Of a stretch of DNA of 64,000 nt, positions 52,230 to 60,728 are shown piece by piece. The notes under the pieces were generated by a model. That model worked only from the letters and a program-made list of their open reading frames with translations, searched no databases and was not told where the DNA came from. The translations under genes and the position numbers were made by a program. How positions within the stretch are numbered: position 1 is the stretch's first letter; every line of letters starts with the position of its first letter. The DNA lies in assembly GCA_041905795.1 (NCBI GenBank), contig JAYRKL010000014.1:1-64000 (forward strand), written 5' to 3'. The DNA is from SHVO01 sp041905795 (lineage in GTDB: Bacteria > Pseudomonadota > Alphaproteobacteria > Rhodospirillales > Rhodospirillaceae).

Positions 52230-53198
52230 ATGTCTCTGCCGCTGGTCTCGGTGATCATGATCGTGCGCAACGGCATGCCCTATGTGGCCGATGCCGCACG
52301 ATCGGTGCTGGAGCAAACCTACCCCAATCTGGAATTTATCGTTCAGGACTGTTGCTCCACGGACGGAACGCTCGAGGCGCTTCATGGATTGAAAGCCAAC
52401 GCCCGAATCCCCATCGATATTGCTTCGGAGCACGACGGTGGCATCGCTGACGGATACAACAGGGCCGTCCGCCGGACACGCGGCGACTACTTCGCGGTCA
52501 TGGAGGCGGACAATCTCTTCCTGCCGCAACACGTTGAAGTTGGCATGAAACACTTGCTGGGGGACCAGCAGCTCGCGGTTGTCTCAACCTCCCAGCAGTT
52601 CATCGACGGCGACGGCGCAGTCACATCGGAATGGGCGTCACCACCCCTCGATTTTTTCGGAACTCTGCTTCAAGAGCGCATATTTCCGTCAGGTTCGACC
52701 ATCAAGAACAAGCGCTTGTTGGGCGATGACGTCTTTTATTGGGTGGACCCCATCGCGCGGCATTGCTGCGACTACGAGTATTGGCTTCGGCTATCTCTCA
52801 AAGGATACAAGACCGAAGCCTCGCCTCATTTCACCTACGCCACCAGATTCTCCGCGGCCTCCGGCACCTGCGATGTCGCCCGTTATGAGGAATTCTGCCG
52901 TGAAAAGATCCACACGGTGGACGTCGTCGCTACGCGCCTTGGCGATACGCCGCTGCTTCGTCCCACGATCGCGCTCGCCCGGGCCGGTATTTTTATGTGG
53001 GCAGCGGAGTCTGTTTGGGACCTGGGCGGAACCTATGTTCAGGCCTTGGATTTCGCCGCGCGCGCGTGGCGCAATTACCCGGCCTATCCGCGCGTAGGAA
53101 GCTTCTTATACCGGCTTCACGGGGAAACCGGCCGAGATCCCTTCCAGGATTTCAGCACCGGCCTCGCCAATCTTCCCGTACTTTACCGCCGCCGGTGA
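52230..53198 (+). CDS. Family 2 glycosyltransferase
   Basis: A 322-residue GT-A glycosyltransferase. It begins PLVSVIMIVRNGMPYVADA, followed by the acceptor/donor loop EFIVQDCCSTDGT and the region EHDGGIADGYNRAV. The metal-binding motif is in AVMEADNLFL (an E-A-D form). The lower part (EYWLRLSLKGYK) is usual for WcaA-like enzymes. It is probably cytoplasmic and membrane-associated, adding the modified sugar to a glycan. It starts 2 bases after the methyltransferase and ends 2 bases from the stop of the convergent epimerase. Confidence 0.88.
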   Translation: MSLPLVSVIMIVRNGMPYVADAARSVLEQTYPNLEFIVQDCCSTDGTLEALHGLKANARIPIDIASEHDGGIADGYNRAVRRTRGDYFAVMEADNLFLPQHVEVGMKHLLGDQQLAVVSTSQQFIDGDGAVTSEWASPPLDFFGTLLQERIFPSGSTIKNKRLLGDDVFYWVDPIARHCCDYEYWLRLSLKGYKTEASPHFTYATRFSAASGTCDVARYEEFCREKIHTVDVVATRLGDTPLLRPTIALARAGIFMWAAESVWDLGGTYVQALDFAARAWRNYPAYPRVGSFLYRLHGETGRDPFQDFSTGLANLPVLYRRR

Positions 53199-53200
53199 TC

Positions 53201-54166
53201 CTACGGCGCGCGGTGCCTGTTCGCGGCATACCACGCCACGGCATCCCTCAGTCCTTCCGGCAGCGAAATTCGGGGAGCAAATCCAAGCGCTTTGAGCTTC
53301 CGGATATCGGGGCACCGGCGCGGCGTCGATCCCGCCTGAAGCGCACCGGGAATCACATGTGCCTCGCGGCCAAGGTGCACGGCGATTGCCTTAACCAGAT
53401 CGCCAATGGCGACCTCTTCATCCGTGCCGACATGATAGATTTCCAGGTGACGCCCGCGATCGACGATCTGCATAAGGCCGTCGACGAAGTCATCGATGTG
53501 CAGAAAGGCCCGCGTCTCCGTACCGGTTCCCTGGATCGGAACATGGAGCGGGCCGTTCTCATCCTCCGCCAGGCGCGCCATGCGTACGGCGAGCTGTGGA
53601 ATGACATGCTCCCATCCCATGTCCGGACCATAGACATTGTGCGGCCGGAAAATGATGGCCCGCTCGAAATGACGTCTTCCATAGTTGAGCGTGAGCAATT
53701 CGCTGATGATCTTGCCGCCAGCATAGGAGTAGCGTGGATTCAGCGGATCAGGAATCACAAGCGGCGCGGATTCATCGGTAGGGATCTCCGGCGGCAGCTG
53801 GTAAACCTCCGAACTCGAAGCGCACAGAAGCTCGGGTACTTTATTGGCGATGCATGCGTCGATCACGTTCATCATGCCTTTGACGGCCACTTCCAGCACG
53901 CGATCCGGTTTGGAATAGAAGAATTCCGTACCGTTCACCGCTGCAAGATGCAGGACCATCGTGCATTCATGAGCGGCATTCCGCACGGCGGCCGCGTCAC
54001 AAACATCGCCTGCGGCCAGTTCGAGCCGCGGCGCCTTGGCAAGGCGGGAGGATGCACCGCGGGAATCATCGTCGAAAACACGAACGGAGTGACCGAGCGC
54101 AAGCAGGCGGCGAACCACGGCTGAACCAATGAAACCGGTACCGCCGGTGACCAATATCCGTTTCAT
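53201..54166 (-). CDS. NAD-dependent nucleotide-sugar epimerase/dehydratase
   Basis: A 321-residue extended short-chain dehydrogenase. The NAD motif is MKRILVTGGTGFIGSAVVR and the catalytic residues are Tyr148 and Lys152 in YSYAGGK, with the Ser group in CASSSEVY. It belongs to the GalE/RmlB-like group that epimerises, dehydrates or reduces NDP-sugars. The start at 54166 gives the standard N-terminus; the frame also begins 5 codons upstream inside the aminotransferase gene. The spacing from the DegT stop is 4 bases, so the two form an operon. Confidence 0.9.
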   Translation of the reverse strand: MKRILVTGGTGFIGSAVVRRLLALGHSVRVFDDDSRGASSRLAKAPRLELAAGDVCDAAAVRNAAHECTMVLHLAAVNGTEFFYSKPDRVLEVAVKGMMNVIDACIANKVPELLCASSSEVYQLPPEIPTDESAPLVIPDPLNPRYSYAGGKIISELLTLNYGRRHFERAIIFRPHNVYGPDMGWEHVIPQLAVRMARLAEDENGPLHVPIQGTGTETRAFLHIDDFVDGLMQIVDRGRHLEIYHVGTDEEVAIGDLVKAIAVHLGREAHVIPGALQAGSTPRRCPDIRKLKALGFAPRISLPEGLRDAVAWYAANRHRAP

Positions 54167-54170
54167 GCGT

Positions 54171-55265
54171 TCACTTTGCATAGAACTGCAGGATGGCGTC
54201 GATCACGCGCACGACTTGTCTATCCGAGATTTGGAATGCGGTCGGCAACCACAGGGCCTGCGGCGCCAATCGGGTGCTCACGGGAAATTCCGCGTCCGGC
54301 CGGTGATACGGCTTCTGGGTATGAAGCGGGCGCCAGAGCTTGCGTGTTCCGATGCCGGACGCCTCCAGATGACGGCAGAGCGCATCACGGTTATCCGCGA
54401 TCGCGTCGACCCATAGGGCCGTTTCATCTCCCGCCGTATTCACGGGAAATACGCGGACTCCCTGACAGTGCGCGAGGCCCTCGCGATATAACATGTAGGT
54501 GCGCCGCTGGCGTTCCATGCGGCGCTCGAGCAACGCGAGCTGACCGAGACCGACCGCGGCCTGCAGATTGGTCAGCTTGAAATTGTATCCCACCACGGGG
54601 TGATCATCATCCCCACCTGTGCCCCGCGCGGCCCGCCCCTGGTCTTTCAGTTCCCGCAGGCGCCGGTGAATCTCGGGTGATGACGTCAGCACCATCCCAC
54701 CTTGCCCGGTCGTGATGATCTTGTTGGGAGAAAACGATAGACACCCAGCTTTCCCGAACGTGCCGAGGTGCCGGCCCTGATGCCGCGACAGGAGCACCTC
54801 CGCGGCATCTTCGACAACCGCGATGCCGTGACGTTCCGCGAGGTCCATGATCTGCAGCAGCGTTCCCGCGCGGCCGCTGACGTGTACAGGAATGATCGCC
54901 TTGGTCTTACCGGTTATCGCCGCCGCCGCCGCGCGAGGACAGAGGCACAGACTCTCTGAATCGACATCGGCCAGAACCGGCTGCGCGCCCGCGAGCAGAA
55001 CGGCGTTGGCGGTCGCAACGAAGGTGACGTCCGGCACAATCACTTCGTCGCCGGGGCCAACCCCGATGGCCATCAGCGCCAGAGTCAGGGCGCTGGTGCC
55101 GCTGGTCACGGCCACGGCGTAGGAAGCGCCGACGCGGGCCGCGATCTCGGTTTCAAACTTTTCTGTTACGTCGCCGTCATTGAGATAGTTGGAGGCGAGA
55201 ACGGCGGCGATATGAGCCTGCTCGTCCTTGCCCAATTCCGGCCGCCACCAGGGAATCTGATCCAT
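54171..55265 (-). CDS. DegT/DnrJ/EryC1 family sugar aminotransferase
   Basis: A 364-residue PLP enzyme that transaminates keto groups of NDP-sugars. The PLP lysine is Lys182 in SFSPNKIITTGQGG. The cofactor pocket has SGTSALTLALMA and the Asp of VVEDAAEVLL. The N-terminal residues IPWWRPELGKDE are characteristic. With the epimerase it would make an amino-sugar. The upstream gap to tRNA-Ser is 50 bases, so the promoter is probably within or just after the tRNA. Confidence 0.92.
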   Translation of the reverse strand: MDQIPWWRPELGKDEQAHIAAVLASNYLNDGDVTEKFETEIAARVGASYAVAVTSGTSALTLALMAIGVGPGDEVIVPDVTFVATANAVLLAGAQPVLADVDSESLCLCPRAAAAAITGKTKAIIPVHVSGRAGTLLQIMDLAERHGIAVVEDAAEVLLSRHQGRHLGTFGKAGCLSFSPNKIITTGQGGMVLTSSPEIHRRLRELKDQGRAARGTGGDDDHPVVGYNFKLTNLQAAVGLGQLALLERRMERQRRTYMLYREGLAHCQGVRVFPVNTAGDETALWVDAIADNRDALCRHLEASGIGTRKLWRPLHTQKPYHRPDAEFPVSTRLAPQALWLPTAFQISDRQVVRVIDAILQFYAK

Positions 55266-55315
55266 AGTCCGCTACCGGCCGTAGGAAAGAATCTTGGCAA
55301 ATGCATCGGTGAAAA

Positions 55316-55405
<90 letters not shown>

Positions 55406-55503
55406 GTTGCTCGCGGCGACTTTGTATTCGGTCTGAACGGGGCGGAAACTAGACGAATGTCTTACCCCCCGCAATAACGGCTTTTGAGCCTGGAATCCAG
55501 GGC

Positions 55504-56907
55504 TTAGGCGTCCCCGGTCGCCGGGTTGGCCGTCCGGTCCTGGGCTGACCCGCGGCCGGCGCCATTGGCCTCGTCCCGGTCAGTGACCGGCGCGGCGCAG
55601 CGCGAGAGCATGTCCTTATAGTGTACGCGCACCTTTTCCAGGTTCATGCGGTTCAGGAACGCCGAATAGGCGATGTAGGACAGCATGAAGCGCAAATCCC
55701 TGGCCCAGGGCGGCAGGAACCGCGGGAACACGCATAATCCGTGAGCGGCCAGGGTGGTGATGGCGGGCATATCCTCGATGTCCATCTTGCCGGCGAACAG
55801 CAGGCGGATGGTGTCCACCCGCCTCTCCTGCACGGCGATGCGCAGGAAGTTGTGCACGCGCACCAGACCTTCCAGATAGACCGAATCCTTGGTGAACGGC
55901 GCGCCGCCTTCCACCATGCCGCCGCGCACCACGCGGCGCGCGTTCTCGAAGGCCGCGCCCTTGTCCTTGGTGCGCTCGCAGAAGTAGCGATAGAGATCGA
56001 GGAAGTCGGCGCCCTCCTGGGCCATCTTGATGGCCAGCACCCGGTCGGCCAGGCGCAACAGGCGCGAGGGATCCATGGCGCCGGAGATGATCTCGGCGAA
56101 CACCGCCAGGCCCTCTTGCGTGCGCGTGGTGCCGGCGTGGCCGGCGCCCAGGATGGGGAAGGCGCTTTGCGCGCTGCCGTTCAACGACGTGGCGATATGC
56201 ACAAAAGCCTCGTGCTGCACCAGTTGCGCCAGGTCGCGGTCGCTGAACACGGCGTCGCGGCGCAGGCGGATGTAGCGCGCGCCGGCGAGGGCATTGGCGG
56301 AAAGGTGATCGACGATCTCGATCTTGGGCGCCGACGCGCCGAAGTGGCGTTGCAGGATGCCGGCCATGCGGGCACCCAGGTCAACGGCGTTGGTCTTGAT
56401 TTCGCCGATGGCGTTGAGGTTGAGATCGACGTTCGCGAAAGAGCCGAGCACCTGGTCCAACTGCCGCGCCAGATCGAGCGGCGTGACGTCGCACTCCAGC
56501 AGGTCCGTGTCCGGCGAGCCGTAGAGCCGCACCGACAGCCGGTGGAATTCCTTGGTGCCCAGCGCCTGGAGCATGTCGGCGGAGATGGCGATCACGTCGG
56601 CGATGCGGCGCAGCCAGGCCTGCACCGGTCCGTCGCCGTCGATCAGCGCGCGGGCCGCCGCCAGCACCTCGTGTACCGGCGCCGCGTCCATTTTGGGGTA
56701 GGTGACTTTAGGCAGTTCATTTTCGCCGGCCGCAAAGAATCTCTCCGCCACCTCCGGCCCCCAGGCCACGGCGCGCAGCACCCGCACCGGGCGTTCGGCC
56801 TTGCGCAGCAGGGTGGCGGCCTGGGTCAGCCGCGCGACAGACTCGCCCGACAAAGTGTCGTGTCCGGCGTCTGGCGCGGCGTCGTTGAGCGCGTGGGAGC
56901 CTTCCAA
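55504..56907 (-). CDS. QEGLA-motif protein (DUF1704), putative metallopeptidase
   Basis: A 467-residue protein of the flavohaemoglobin expression-modulating QEGLA family. The name motif is TRTQEGLAVFAE (Gln264-Glu265). Upstream, VQHEAFVHIATSLNG gives an H-E-x3-H pattern (His232, Glu233, His237), as in the related eukaryotic tyrosine carboxypeptidase MATCAP. So a zinc peptidase is plausible, with Glu265 as third ligand or helper; this is inference. It starts at a TTG with GGAG upstream. No operon partner. The substrate is unknown. Confidence 0.82.
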   Translation of the reverse strand: MEGSHALNDAAPDAGHDTLSGESVARLTQAATLLRKAERPVRVLRAVAWGPEVAERFFAAGENELPKVTYPKMDAAPVHEVLAAARALIDGDGPVQAWLRRIADVIAISADMLQALGTKEFHRLSVRLYGSPDTDLLECDVTPLDLARQLDQVLGSFANVDLNLNAIGEIKTNAVDLGARMAGILQRHFGASAPKIEIVDHLSANALAGARYIRLRRDAVFSDRDLAQLVQHEAFVHIATSLNGSAQSAFPILGAGHAGTTRTQEGLAVFAEIISGAMDPSRLLRLADRVLAIKMAQEGADFLDLYRYFCERTKDKGAAFENARRVVRGGMVEGGAPFTKDSVYLEGLVRVHNFLRIAVQERRVDTIRLLFAGKMDIEDMPAITTLAAHGLCVFPRFLPPWARDLRFMLSYIAYSAFLNRMNLEKVRVHYKDMLSRCAAPVTDRDEANGAGRGSAQDRTANPATGDA

Positions 56908-57031
56908 GGGCGCAAATCTCCGGCTTCGGCCTGTTTTGGGCCAGCCTAACGCTACCTAAGCCCATGTAAAATAATCATTAATTAACCAGCATCCGCGGCG
57001 TGGCCGGCTTATGGAGATGGGCCGGGCGGCA

Positions 57032-57058
57032 TTGACTCATATACACACACAGTATATT
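57032..57058 (+). promoter_or_regulatory. Likely promoter of rplU-rpmA
   Basis: TTGACT at 57032-57037 and TATATT at 57053-57058 are the best sigma-70-like elements in the 239-bp gap, with a short spacing of 15. TATTCA at 57055 would give 17. The region is AT-rich compared with its surroundings and lies 88 bases before the L21 start. Confidence 0.45.
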
Positions 57059-57146
57059 CACGCCCCTTCCGCGCGGGCGGCTTGGTCTGCTTAGGCCAAA
57101 AAACCGCGCTTTTTCGTTGCTAATCAAAGATTTCGGGATTTCGGCC

Positions 57147-57575
57147 ATGTTCGCGGTGATCAAGACGGGCGGCAAACAGTATCGCGTCACGAAAGACGAC
57201 GTGATTGCCATTGAGAAGCTGGACGGTGACGCCGGCGCCACCATCGTATTCGATGTCGTGCTGGCGCTGGGCGACAAGATTGGCGCGCCGCTGCTGGCCA
57301 ACACCCAGGTGGTGGGCGAAGTCATCCGCCAGTTCCGCGACGAGAAGAAGATCATCTTCAAGAAGCGCCGCCGTAAGCACTACCGCCGCCGCACCGGCCA
57401 CCGTCAGCACCTGACCCTGGTGAAGATCACCGACATGGGCCAGGGCTTGTCGGTCACCGCCACCGCGAAGCCGGCGAAAGCCGCCGCCCCCAAGGCCGCT
57501 GCTGATACCGCTGAAAAGAAGCCCGCCGCCAAAAAGACGGCGGCGAAGAAAACTGCGAAGAAGGCCGAAGCTTAA
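57147..57575 (+). CDS. rplU: 50S ribosomal protein L21
   Basis: A 142-residue protein of the large ribosomal subunit. The L21 body runs from MFAVIKTGGKQYRVTKDD to about residue 103 and includes FKKRRRKHYRRRTGHRQH, which contacts 23S rRNA. The C-terminal 40 residues are an Ala/Lys-rich tail (KPAAKKTAAKKTAKKAEA) found in many alphaproteobacterial L21 proteins but not in E. coli. The ATG at 57147 is the canonical start. L27 follows 29 bases later. Confidence 0.97.
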   Translation: MFAVIKTGGKQYRVTKDDVIAIEKLDGDAGATIVFDVVLALGDKIGAPLLANTQVVGEVIRQFRDEKKIIFKKRRRKHYRRRTGHRQHLTLVKITDMGQGLSVTATAKPAKAAAPKAAADTAEKKPAAKKTAAKKTAKKAEA

Positions 57576-57604
57576 GCTTCGCCTGACAGAGAGGACGTAC
57601 CCAG

Positions 57605-57877
57605 ATGGCACATAAGAAATCAGGCGGCTCGTCGTCGAACGGCCGCGATACCATTGGCAAGCGCCTTGGCATCAAGAAGTTCGGCGGTGAAGCGGTTCTG
57701 GCCGGCAATATCATCGTGCGCCAGCGCGGCACCAAGTGGCACCCCGGCAAGAACGTCGGCATGGGCCGCGATTACACCATCTTCGCGATGACCGAAGGCC
57801 ATGTGGAGTTCAAGACCTCCACCGGCGGCAAGGTGTTCGTGTCGGTGGCGCCAGCCCCGTCTGCGAAGCCCAACTAA
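57605..57877 (+). CDS. rpmA: 50S ribosomal protein L27
   Basis: A 90-residue ribosomal protein whose N-terminus reaches the peptidyl-transferase centre. It starts directly MAHKKSGGSSSNGRD, with no cleavable N-terminal extension of the Firmicutes type. GIKKFGGEAVLAGNIIVRQR and KWHPGKNVGMGRDYTIF are diagnostic. It is in an operon with rplU. A hairpin (57892-57917) and then a terminator follow. Confidence 0.98.
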   Translation: MAHKKSGGSSSNGRDTIGKRLGIKKFGGEAVLAGNIIVRQRGTKWHPGKNVGMGRDYTIFAMTEGHVEFKTSTGGKVFVSVAPAPSAKPN

Positions 57878-57926
57878 TTCCGGTGAGATCCGATCGCCGG
57901 CCTCCACGCCGGCGATCCCGTGGTTG

Positions 57927-57958
57927 AAAAAAGGAGACGGGTCGCCGTCTCCTTTTTT
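57927..57958 (+). terminator. Rho-independent terminator after rpmA
   Basis: A perfect 14-bp stem AAAAAAGGAGACGG with loop GTCG, followed by a T run, so it could act in both directions. Another hairpin, GATCGCCGGC with its complement (57892-57917), lies just before it. It separates rplU-rpmA from the GNAT-obgE group. Confidence 0.92.
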
Positions 57959-57972
57959 ATTGGCCTCATGCC

Positions 57973-58515
57973 ATGGATCCCGAGATCAAGACCGACCGCC
58001 TGATTTTACGGCCCTGCCGGATGGAGGACGGGCCGCGCCTGCGCGAACTTCTGAACGCCTGGGAGGTCGCGTCCATGCTGGCCGTCATCCCCCATCCCTA
58101 TCCGGAAGGCGCCGCCGAGCAATGGATCGCGACCCATGCGCCGCGGCGGGCAGCCGGGACAGCGTATATTTTCGCCATAACGGCGGGCGGCGACCTCGCC
58201 GGTGCGGTCGGCCTCCATAAACAGGAGGGTGATTTTGTCCTCGGTTACTGGCTCGGGGTTCCTTTTTGGGGGCGGGGCTTCATGTCCGAGGCGGTCGCCG
58301 CCGTTGTCCGGTTTGCCTTCACGGTCCTGGAGCTGCCGCGCCTGACCTCGGGCCATTTCGCCGAAAATGACCGCTCCGCGCGGATCTTGCGAAAGACCGG
58401 GTTCACGGTCATCCGCCACGAGACCAAGCATTGCCTCGCCAGGGGCGCGGACATCGCGCATGTCTCTGTCGCACTCTCGCGCGACACTTGGATCGCAAAA
58501 TCGGGTATAAACTGA
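57973..58515 (+). CDS. GNAT-family N-acetyltransferase (RimJ/RimL-like)
   Basis: A 180-residue acetyltransferase. It starts IKTDRLILRPCRMEDGPRL, the usual opening of RimJ/RimL-type enzymes. The CoA-binding loop is VPFWGRGFMSEAVAAVVRFAF, and NDRSARILRKTGFTVI is the conserved C-terminal motif. It probably acetylates a protein N-terminus or a small amine. It is found in this position, between rpmA and obgE, in many alphaproteobacteria. The next gene starts 4 bases after its stop. Confidence 0.88.
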   Translation: MDPEIKTDRLILRPCRMEDGPRLRELLNAWEVASMLAVIPHPYPEGAAEQWIATHAPRRAAGTAYIFAITAGGDLAGAVGLHKQEGDFVLGYWLGVPFWGRGFMSEAVAAVVRFAFTVLELPRLTSGHFAENDRSARILRKTGFTVIRHETKHCLARGADIAHVSVALSRDTWIAKSGIN

Positions 58516-58519
58516 CCCC

Positions 58520-59587
58520 ATGAAGTTCCTCGACCTCACCAAGATCTACATCAAGGCCGGCGACGGCGGTAACGGCTGCGTCGGCTGGCGGCGCGAGAAG
58601 TTCATCGAGTTCGGCGGTCCCGACGGCGGCGACGGCGGCCGCGGCGGCGACGTGGTCTTCGAGGCCGCGCGCAACCTCAACACCCTGATCGACTTCCGCT
58701 ATCAGCAGCATTTCAAAGCCGAGCGCGGAGAGGATGGCATGCGCTCCAACTGCGCCGGCAAGCACGGCGAGGACCTGATCATCAAGGTGCCGGTGGGCAC
58801 CGAGATCCTGTCCGAAGACAAAGAGGAAGTGCTGGCGGACCTGTCGCGCGACGGCGAACGCGTGACCTTGCTCAAGGGCGGCAACGGCGGCTTCGGCAAC
58901 GCGCATTTCAAGAGCCCCACCAACCAGGCCCCCGATTACGCCAACCCCGGCCTGATCGCGCCCGACATGTGGGTGTGGCTGCGCCTGAAATTGATCGCCG
59001 ACGTCGGCCTGGTCGGCCTGCCCAATGCCGGCAAGTCCACCTTCCTGTCGGTCGTCACCCGCGCGCGGCCCAAGATCGCGTCCTATCCCTTCACCACCTT
59101 GCACCCCAACCTGGGTGTCGCGCAGGTGGGCGAACTGGAGTTCGTGATCGCCGACATTCCCGGCCTGATCGAAGGCGCCCATGAAGGCGCCGGCCTGGGT
59201 GACCGCTTTCTCGGCCATGTCGAGCGCTGCGCGGTGCTGTTGCACCTGGTGGACGGAACCGAAGAAGACGTCGCCGCCGCCTATAGAACCATCCGCGGCG
59301 AGTTGAAGGCCTATGGCGGCGGGCTCGCGCGCAAGAAGGAAATCGTGGCGCTCAATAAGATCGATGCGCTGGACGACGAAGCCCGCGCCGAGAAAGCCGA
59401 CGCCCTGGCCAAGGCAAGCCGTAAGAAGGTGCATCTGCTCTCGGGCGTGTCCGGCGAAGGCCGCGACGCCATGCTCAAGGCCCTGGGCAAGATCGTCGCC
59501 GCCGCGCGGGATCTGGACGGCGAAGAGATCGCCGACGACGACGAAGACGACGAGATCGAGGAGACACCCGGAGGCTGGCGGCCGTGA
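58520..59587 (+). CDS. obgE: GTPase ObgE/CgtA
   Basis: A 355-residue essential GTPase that monitors 50S ribosome assembly and stress. The glycine-rich Obg fold (starts MKFLDLTKIYIKAGDGGNG) is followed by the G domain: G1 GLPNAGKSTFLS, G2 region SYPFTTLHPNLG, G3 DIPGLIEGAHEG, G4 NKID and G5 SGVSGEG. The acidic C-terminus (DDDEDDEIEE) is typical. It overlaps proB by 4 bases (GTGA). Confidence 0.97.
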   Translation: MKFLDLTKIYIKAGDGGNGCVGWRREKFIEFGGPDGGDGGRGGDVVFEAARNLNTLIDFRYQQHFKAERGEDGMRSNCAGKHGEDLIIKVPVGTEILSEDKEEVLADLSRDGERVTLLKGGNGGFGNAHFKSPTNQAPDYANPGLIAPDMWVWLRLKLIADVGLVGLPNAGKSTFLSVVTRARPKIASYPFTTLHPNLGVAQVGELEFVIADIPGLIEGAHEGAGLGDRFLGHVERCAVLLHLVDGTEEDVAAAYRTIRGELKAYGGGLARKKEIVALNKIDALDDEARAEKADALAKASRKKVHLLSGVSGEGRDAMLKALGKIVAAARDLDGEEIADDDEDDEIEETPGGWRP

Positions 59588-60726
59588 GCGCAACCGCGGA
59601 GAAAATCGCCGCCTCGCCCGTCCTTGCCTCCAAACGCCTGGTGGTGAAGATCGGCTCGGCGCTGCTGGTGGACAGTGAGACCGGCAAGCTGCACCAGAGC
59701 TGGCTGGATGCGCTGTGCGACGATATCGCGAGCGCCCACGCCCGCGGCCAGGAAGTGCTGATCGTCACCTCCGGCGCCATCGCCATTGGCCGCGGCCCCT
59801 TGGGCATGATCGGGCGTAAACTGCGCCTCGAAGAAAAGCAGGCCGCCGCCGCCACCGGCCAGATGCGCCTGACCCAGGCCTATCAGAATTCCCTCGACCG
59901 CCACGGCATCACCGTCGCGCAGGTGCTGGTGACCCTGGACGACACCGAGAGCCGCCGCCGCTACCTCAACGCGCGCAACACCCTCGATACCTTGCTCAAG
60001 CTGCGCGCCGTGCCGGTCATCAACGAGAACGATTCGGTCGCCACCGCGGAAATCCGCTTCGGCGACAACGACCGCCTCGCCGCCCGCGTCGCCCAGATGA
60101 TCAGCGCCGATACCCTGGTGCTGCTTTCGGATATCGACGGCCTTTATACCGCCGATCCGCGCCTGAAGCCCAATGCGGTTCTGGTGCCGGAAGTGCGCGA
60201 GGTCACGCCGGAGATCGAATCGATGGCCAGCGTCAGTTCCACCGGCTACGGCTCGGGCGGCATGACCACCAAGATCATGGCGGCCAAGATCTGCATGGGC
60301 GCCGGCTGCAGCATGGCGATCGCGCCCGGCAAGGCCCGCAACCCGCTGCAAGCGCTGATCGACGGCGGCCGCTGCACCTGGTTCACGCCCGCCACCGAGC
60401 CCCGCGCCGCGCGCAAGCGCTGGATCGCCGGCCACGTGCAGACCTTGGGCGCGCTGGTGGTGGACGACGGCGCGGTCACCGCCTTGCGGGCCGGCAAAAG
60501 CCTTCTGCCGGCGGGCGTGGTCGATGTCTCGGGCGATTTCGGCCGCGGCGACGCGGTCGATGTCTGCACCCGCGACGGCAAGCGCGTCGCCAAGGGCCTG
60601 TCGGCCTATACCGCGCAGGACATGCGCGCCATCAAGGGCCAGAAATCGGAACGCATCGAGGAGATCCTCGGCTACCGCGGCCGCGCCGAGGCCATCCACC
60701 GCGACGATCTGGCGCTGGGGGCCTGA
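59584..60726 (+). CDS. proB: Glutamate 5-kinase
   Basis: A 380-residue enzyme for the first step of proline synthesis, phosphorylating glutamate. The amino-acid-kinase domain has RLVVKIGSALLVDS and IVTSGAIAIGRGPLG; VINENDSVATAEIRFGDND is the substrate loop. A C-terminal PUA domain (about residues 280-370) is present, as in E. coli ProB. The start is a GTG overlapping obgE. proA follows after 2 bases, so the two proline genes form one unit. Confidence 0.97.
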   Translation: MSATAEKIAASPVLASKRLVVKIGSALLVDSETGKLHQSWLDALCDDIASAHARGQEVLIVTSGAIAIGRGPLGMIGRKLRLEEKQAAAATGQMRLTQAYQNSLDRHGITVAQVLVTLDDTESRRRYLNARNTLDTLLKLRAVPVINENDSVATAEIRFGDNDRLAARVAQMISADTLVLLSDIDGLYTADPRLKPNAVLVPEVREVTPEIESMASVSSTGYGSGGMTTKIMAAKICMGAGCSMAIAPGKARNPLQALIDGGRCTWFTPATEPRAARKRWIAGHVQTLGALVVDDGAVTALRAGKSLLPAGVVDVSGDFGRGDAVDVCTRDGKRVAKGLSAYTAQDMRAIKGQKSERIEEILGYRGRAEAIHRDDLALGA

Positions 60727-60728
60727 CC

